From an uncultured Oscillospiraceae bacterium (GTDB lineage: Bacteria; Bacillota; Clostridia; Oscillospirales; Acutalibacteraceae), in NCBI GenBank assembly GCA_900556765.1, contig USQH01000065.1:1-7755 (forward strand): a stretch of 7,755 bases of DNA, read 5' to 3'. Made by a program: the position numbers and the translations under genes. Numbering within the stretch: the first letter of the stretch is position 1; each line of letters starts with the position of its first letter. Positions 5,771-7,755 of this stretch are shown one piece after another. The notes beneath the pieces were generated by a model, which saw only the letters and a program-made list of their open reading frames with translations, was not told where the DNA came from and made no database searches.

Positions 5771-7048
5771 ATGGTAAAAGCAGTTGTAGGAGCAAACTGG
5801 GGCGACGAGGGTAAAGGTAAAATAACCGATATGCTCGCAACTCAGGCAGACATCGTTGTTAGATTTCAGGGCGGTGCAAACGCAGGTCATACTATTAAGA
5901 ACCAATACGGAAAATTTGCACTACATATGATGCCGTCGGGCGCTTTTTGTCAAAATGTTCTCAACATTGTCGGTAACGGTGTAGCGCTCAGTATTCCTAA
6001 TTTGATGAAAGAATATAACGAGATCGTCGAACGCGGTGTTCCCGCACCTAATTTGGTTATTTCAAATCGCGCACAGATGGTCATGCCCTATCACATCTTA
6101 TTTGACCAGTACGAGGAAGAACGCCTTTCTTCACGCAGCTTTGGATCAACTAAGTCGGGCATTGCTCCGTTCTATTCTGATAAATATTCCAAAATCGGAT
6201 TTCAGGTATGCGAGCTGTTCAACGAAGAAGCACTGAAGGACAAGTTGGAACGTGTTATCGCAACTAAAAATGTACTGATCGAGCATTTATATCACAAGCC
6301 GCTTATCAACGCGGATGAGATATTTGCAACTTTGCTTGAATGGAAAGCGTGGATCACACCATTTGTGGGAGATACACACGCGATCTTGCGCAATGCTGTT
6401 CGTGATAATAAGACAATTTTGCTTGAAGGCCAACTTGGTTCGCTTAAGGACCCCGACCACGGCATTTACCCAATGGTCACTTCTTCCTCCACCCTTTCGG
6501 GTTACGGTTCAATCGGTGCAGGAGTACCTGCCCGCGAAATTAAGGACGTCGTTACCGTAGTCAAAGCATATTCAAGCGCTGTCGGTGCTGGCGCATTCGT
6601 CAGCGAAATATTCGGTGATGAAGCTCAGCAGCTTCGTCTTAACGGCGCCGATGGCGGTGAATTCGGAGCAACAACCGGCCGTCCGCGCAGAATGGGCTGG
6701 TTTGACGCCGTTGCTACAAAATACGGATGTGAATGCCAGGGCACCACAGAGGTTGTTTTGACGGTTGTGGACGCGCTCGGTTATCTGGATGAGATTCCCG
6801 TATGCGTCGGGTATGAAGTGGACGGGAAAGTCATTCGTGATTTTCCCACCACGCCGACGCTGGAACGCTGCAAACCGGTTTACAAGGTACTGCCGGGATG
6901 GAAGTGCGATGTTCGCGGTATCAAAAACTACGCGGATCTCCCCGCCAACTGCCGCGCCTATATTGAATTCATCGAGAACGAAATTGAGACGCCGATCACC
7001 ATGGTGTCGAACGGACCTCGTCGGGATGAACTCATTGTTCGCGGGTAA
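5771..7048 (+). CDS. purA: Adenylosuccinate synthetase, divergent subtype
   Basis: PurA joins IMP and L-aspartate using GTP to give adenylosuccinate, the first AMP-specific step of purine synthesis. It is 425 residues, the normal bacterial length. GDEGKGK (11-17) is the GTP P-loop with the catalytic aspartate D12; GGANAGHT (34-41) supplies the catalytic histidine H40. GATTGRPRRMGWFDA (299-313) is the aspartate/IMP loop with its arginines, and SNGPRRDE (413-420) is the C-terminal nucleotide-site motif. Two normally conserved blocks differ: GSTKSGIAPFY (125-135) in place of the usual GTTGRGIGPAY, and LEGQLGSLKDPDHG (218-231) in place of the EGAQGTLLDIDHG type. This combination appears to characterise a subgroup of Clostridia enzymes. 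The start at 5771 is set by GGTGATG at 5762-5768. It is transcribed divergently from the aspartokinase operon and closed by a hairpin at 7054-7078. Confidence 0.96.
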   Translation: MVKAVVGANWGDEGKGKITDMLATQADIVVRFQGGANAGHTIKNQYGKFALHMMPSGAFCQNVLNIVGNGVALSIPNLMKEYNEIVERGVPAPNLVISNRAQMVMPYHILFDQYEEERLSSRSFGSTKSGIAPFYSDKYSKIGFQVCELFNEEALKDKLERVIATKNVLIEHLYHKPLINADEIFATLLEWKAWITPFVGDTHAILRNAVRDNKTILLEGQLGSLKDPDHGIYPMVTSSSTLSGYGSIGAGVPAREIKDVVTVVKAYSSAVGAGAFVSEIFGDEAQQLRLNGADGGEFGATTGRPRRMGWFDAVATKYGCECQGTTEVVLTVVDALGYLDEIPVCVGYEVDGKVIRDFPTTPTLERCKPVYKVLPGWKCDVRGIKNYADLPANCRAYIEFIENEIETPITMVSNGPRRDELIVRG

Positions 7049-7053
7049 CTTTA

Positions 7054-7084
7054 TGCCGCCGCCTGTCAGGCGGCGGCAATTTTG
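7054..7084 (+). terminator. Hairpin terminator after purA
   Basis: A perfect 10-bp GC-rich stem, TGCCGCCGCC (7054-7063) with GGCGGCGGCA (7069-7078), has a 5-nt loop and begins 5 nt after the purA stop. The T-tract is short (ATTTTG), so termination may be partial. The next gene starts at 7085, so the hairpin also lies at its translation start region. Confidence 0.65.
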
Positions 7085-7755
7085 ATGGCAGGGCAGATGT
7101 GGGGAGAGGTCTCGCCCGAGATGCGAGAGGCGTTTCGTCGGGCGTCGAAGCGCGTTTATCTTGCAGGGCGAGAAGGTACTCTCAGGGGGATCGGGACGAT
7201 GGGAGAGAGACGTCTCCATGCCATTCTGAAATACTATCTATCCCCCGACGCGTCTTTTCATGAAGTGCGTCTCGGTCGTTACATCGCCGATGTCTGTTCC
7301 GATGAGGGCATATGGGAAGTGCAGACGCGCCGCATGGATCGCCTCGTCCCGAAACTTGCCGCCTTCCTTGCCGAGCGGGAAGTGACCGTGGTCTATCCCG
7401 TCGCGCGGGAGAAATATCTGTCTTGGATCGACCCGTCGGACGGCACTGTCTCAGAGCCCCGCAAGAGCCCGCGCCACGGCTGTGTGCAGGATTGCCTGTA
7501 CGAGTTGTATTCTCTCAGGGACTATCTCACCCATCCGCGCTTCCATGTGCGGGTCGTGCTTTGCGATATGCAGGAGTACCGCTGGAAGACCGGATACGGG
7601 CAGAGCAGGAAACGCCGCGCCCCGCGCGCGGAGCGTATCCCCTCGGCTCTTGTCGGTGATTATACGCTCGCATCTGTTGCCGATTATTCCCGCTTAATAC
7701 CCGTATCGCTTCCCGCCGTGTTTACCGCGAAAGAGTTTGCGGCGGCGGTCAGGAT
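7085..7755 (+). CDS. Uncharacterised protein with PD-(D/E)XK-like N-terminal half, cut by right edge
   Basis: An open frame of 223 codons runs off the right edge. I recognise the sequence type from Clostridia hypothetical proteins but know no experimental function. Residues ~38-110 carry a helix (GERRLHAILKYY, 40-51), then HEVRLGRYIADV (59-70), GIWEVQTRRMDRLVPKL (75-91) and VTVVYPV (100-106). The order helix, strand with D69, strand with E78-x-Q80, helix, strand resembles a PD-(D/E)XK nuclease core with Q in place of K. A basic block (RKSPRHG, 126-132; RKRRAPRAER, 175-184) suggests nucleic-acid contact. The visible end (FTAKEF, 213-218) may begin a helix-turn-helix. The start is uncertain: ATG 7085 has no good ribosome site, while ATG 7121 follows GGGGAGAGG by 11 nt. 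GC content is high. Nuclease-like function is inference. Confidence 0.75.
   Translation, partial: MAGQMWGEVSPEMREAFRRASKRVYLAGREGTLRGIGTMGERRLHAILKYYLSPDASFHEVRLGRYIADVCSDEGIWEVQTRRMDRLVPKLAAFLAEREVTVVYPVAREKYLSWIDPSDGTVSEPRKSPRHGCVQDCLYELYSLRDYLTHPRFHVRVVLCDMQEYRWKTGYGQSRKRRAPRAERIPSALVGDYTLASVADYSRLIPVSLPAVFTAKEFAAAVR

Noticed and set aside
6572..7219. Minus-strand open frame of 215 codons at the purA 3' end
   Set aside because: It lies antisense to purA and to the start of the next gene and crosses the terminator hairpin; its protein has no recognisable motif.

Overview
The window looks like chromosomal DNA of a low- to mid-GC Bacillota, most likely an uncultured Clostridia (Oscillospiraceae-like) bacterium. 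The signs are strong purine-rich Shine-Dalgarno sites, near-consensus vegetative (sigma-A type) promoters, a Clostridia-type ACT protein/hom/aspartokinase cluster, and a PurA of a divergent subtype. The taxonomic call is inference; no rRNA or tRNA marker is present. I see no mobile element, CRISPR array, tRNA or rRNA.

Layout. Positions 1-2582 (minus strand) hold two flavoproteins read in the order BaiN/HI0933-like (2582-1374), then a COG2509-like FAD-dependent protein (1377 to beyond the left edge). They overlap by 4 bases (ATGA). Positions 2669-5587 (minus strand) form an operon read from right to left: a small HTH+ACT regulator-like protein (5587-5156), homoserine dehydrogenase (5143-3917) and aspartate kinase (3865-2669). 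It ends in a hairpin plus T-tract terminator at 2659-2604. Positions 5588-5770 are a 183-bp AT-rich divergent control region with one good promoter in each direction. Positions 5771-7048 (plus strand) hold purA, closed by a GC-rich hairpin at 7054-7078. From 7085 to the right edge (plus strand) lies a GC-rich, incomplete gene for a poorly characterised protein whose N-terminal half resembles a PD-(D/E)XK-type nuclease fold.

How it fits together. LysC and Hom carry out steps 1 and 3 of the aspartate pathway, towards threonine/methionine, with lysine branching off between them. PurA also consumes L-aspartate, joining it to IMP. The two aspartate-consuming units are transcribed back to back from promoters whose -35 boxes lie 34 bp apart. 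Leaders of about 35 and 42 nt leave no room for a lysine riboswitch or T-box, so control is probably by proteins at the DNA plus enzyme feedback through ACT domains. The first operon gene (HTH-like plus ACT) is the obvious candidate sensor.

Most notable points: an internal ribosome site and Met246 start in lysC, which would produce a separate regulatory beta subunit as in Bacillus subtilis aspartokinase II; a 19-bp dyad whose right arm is the purA -35 box; unusual residues at normally conserved PurA substrate sites; a degenerate C-terminal ACT region in Hom; and the nuclease-like gene at the right edge. The mid-window genes are clearly more AT-rich than the two flanks.
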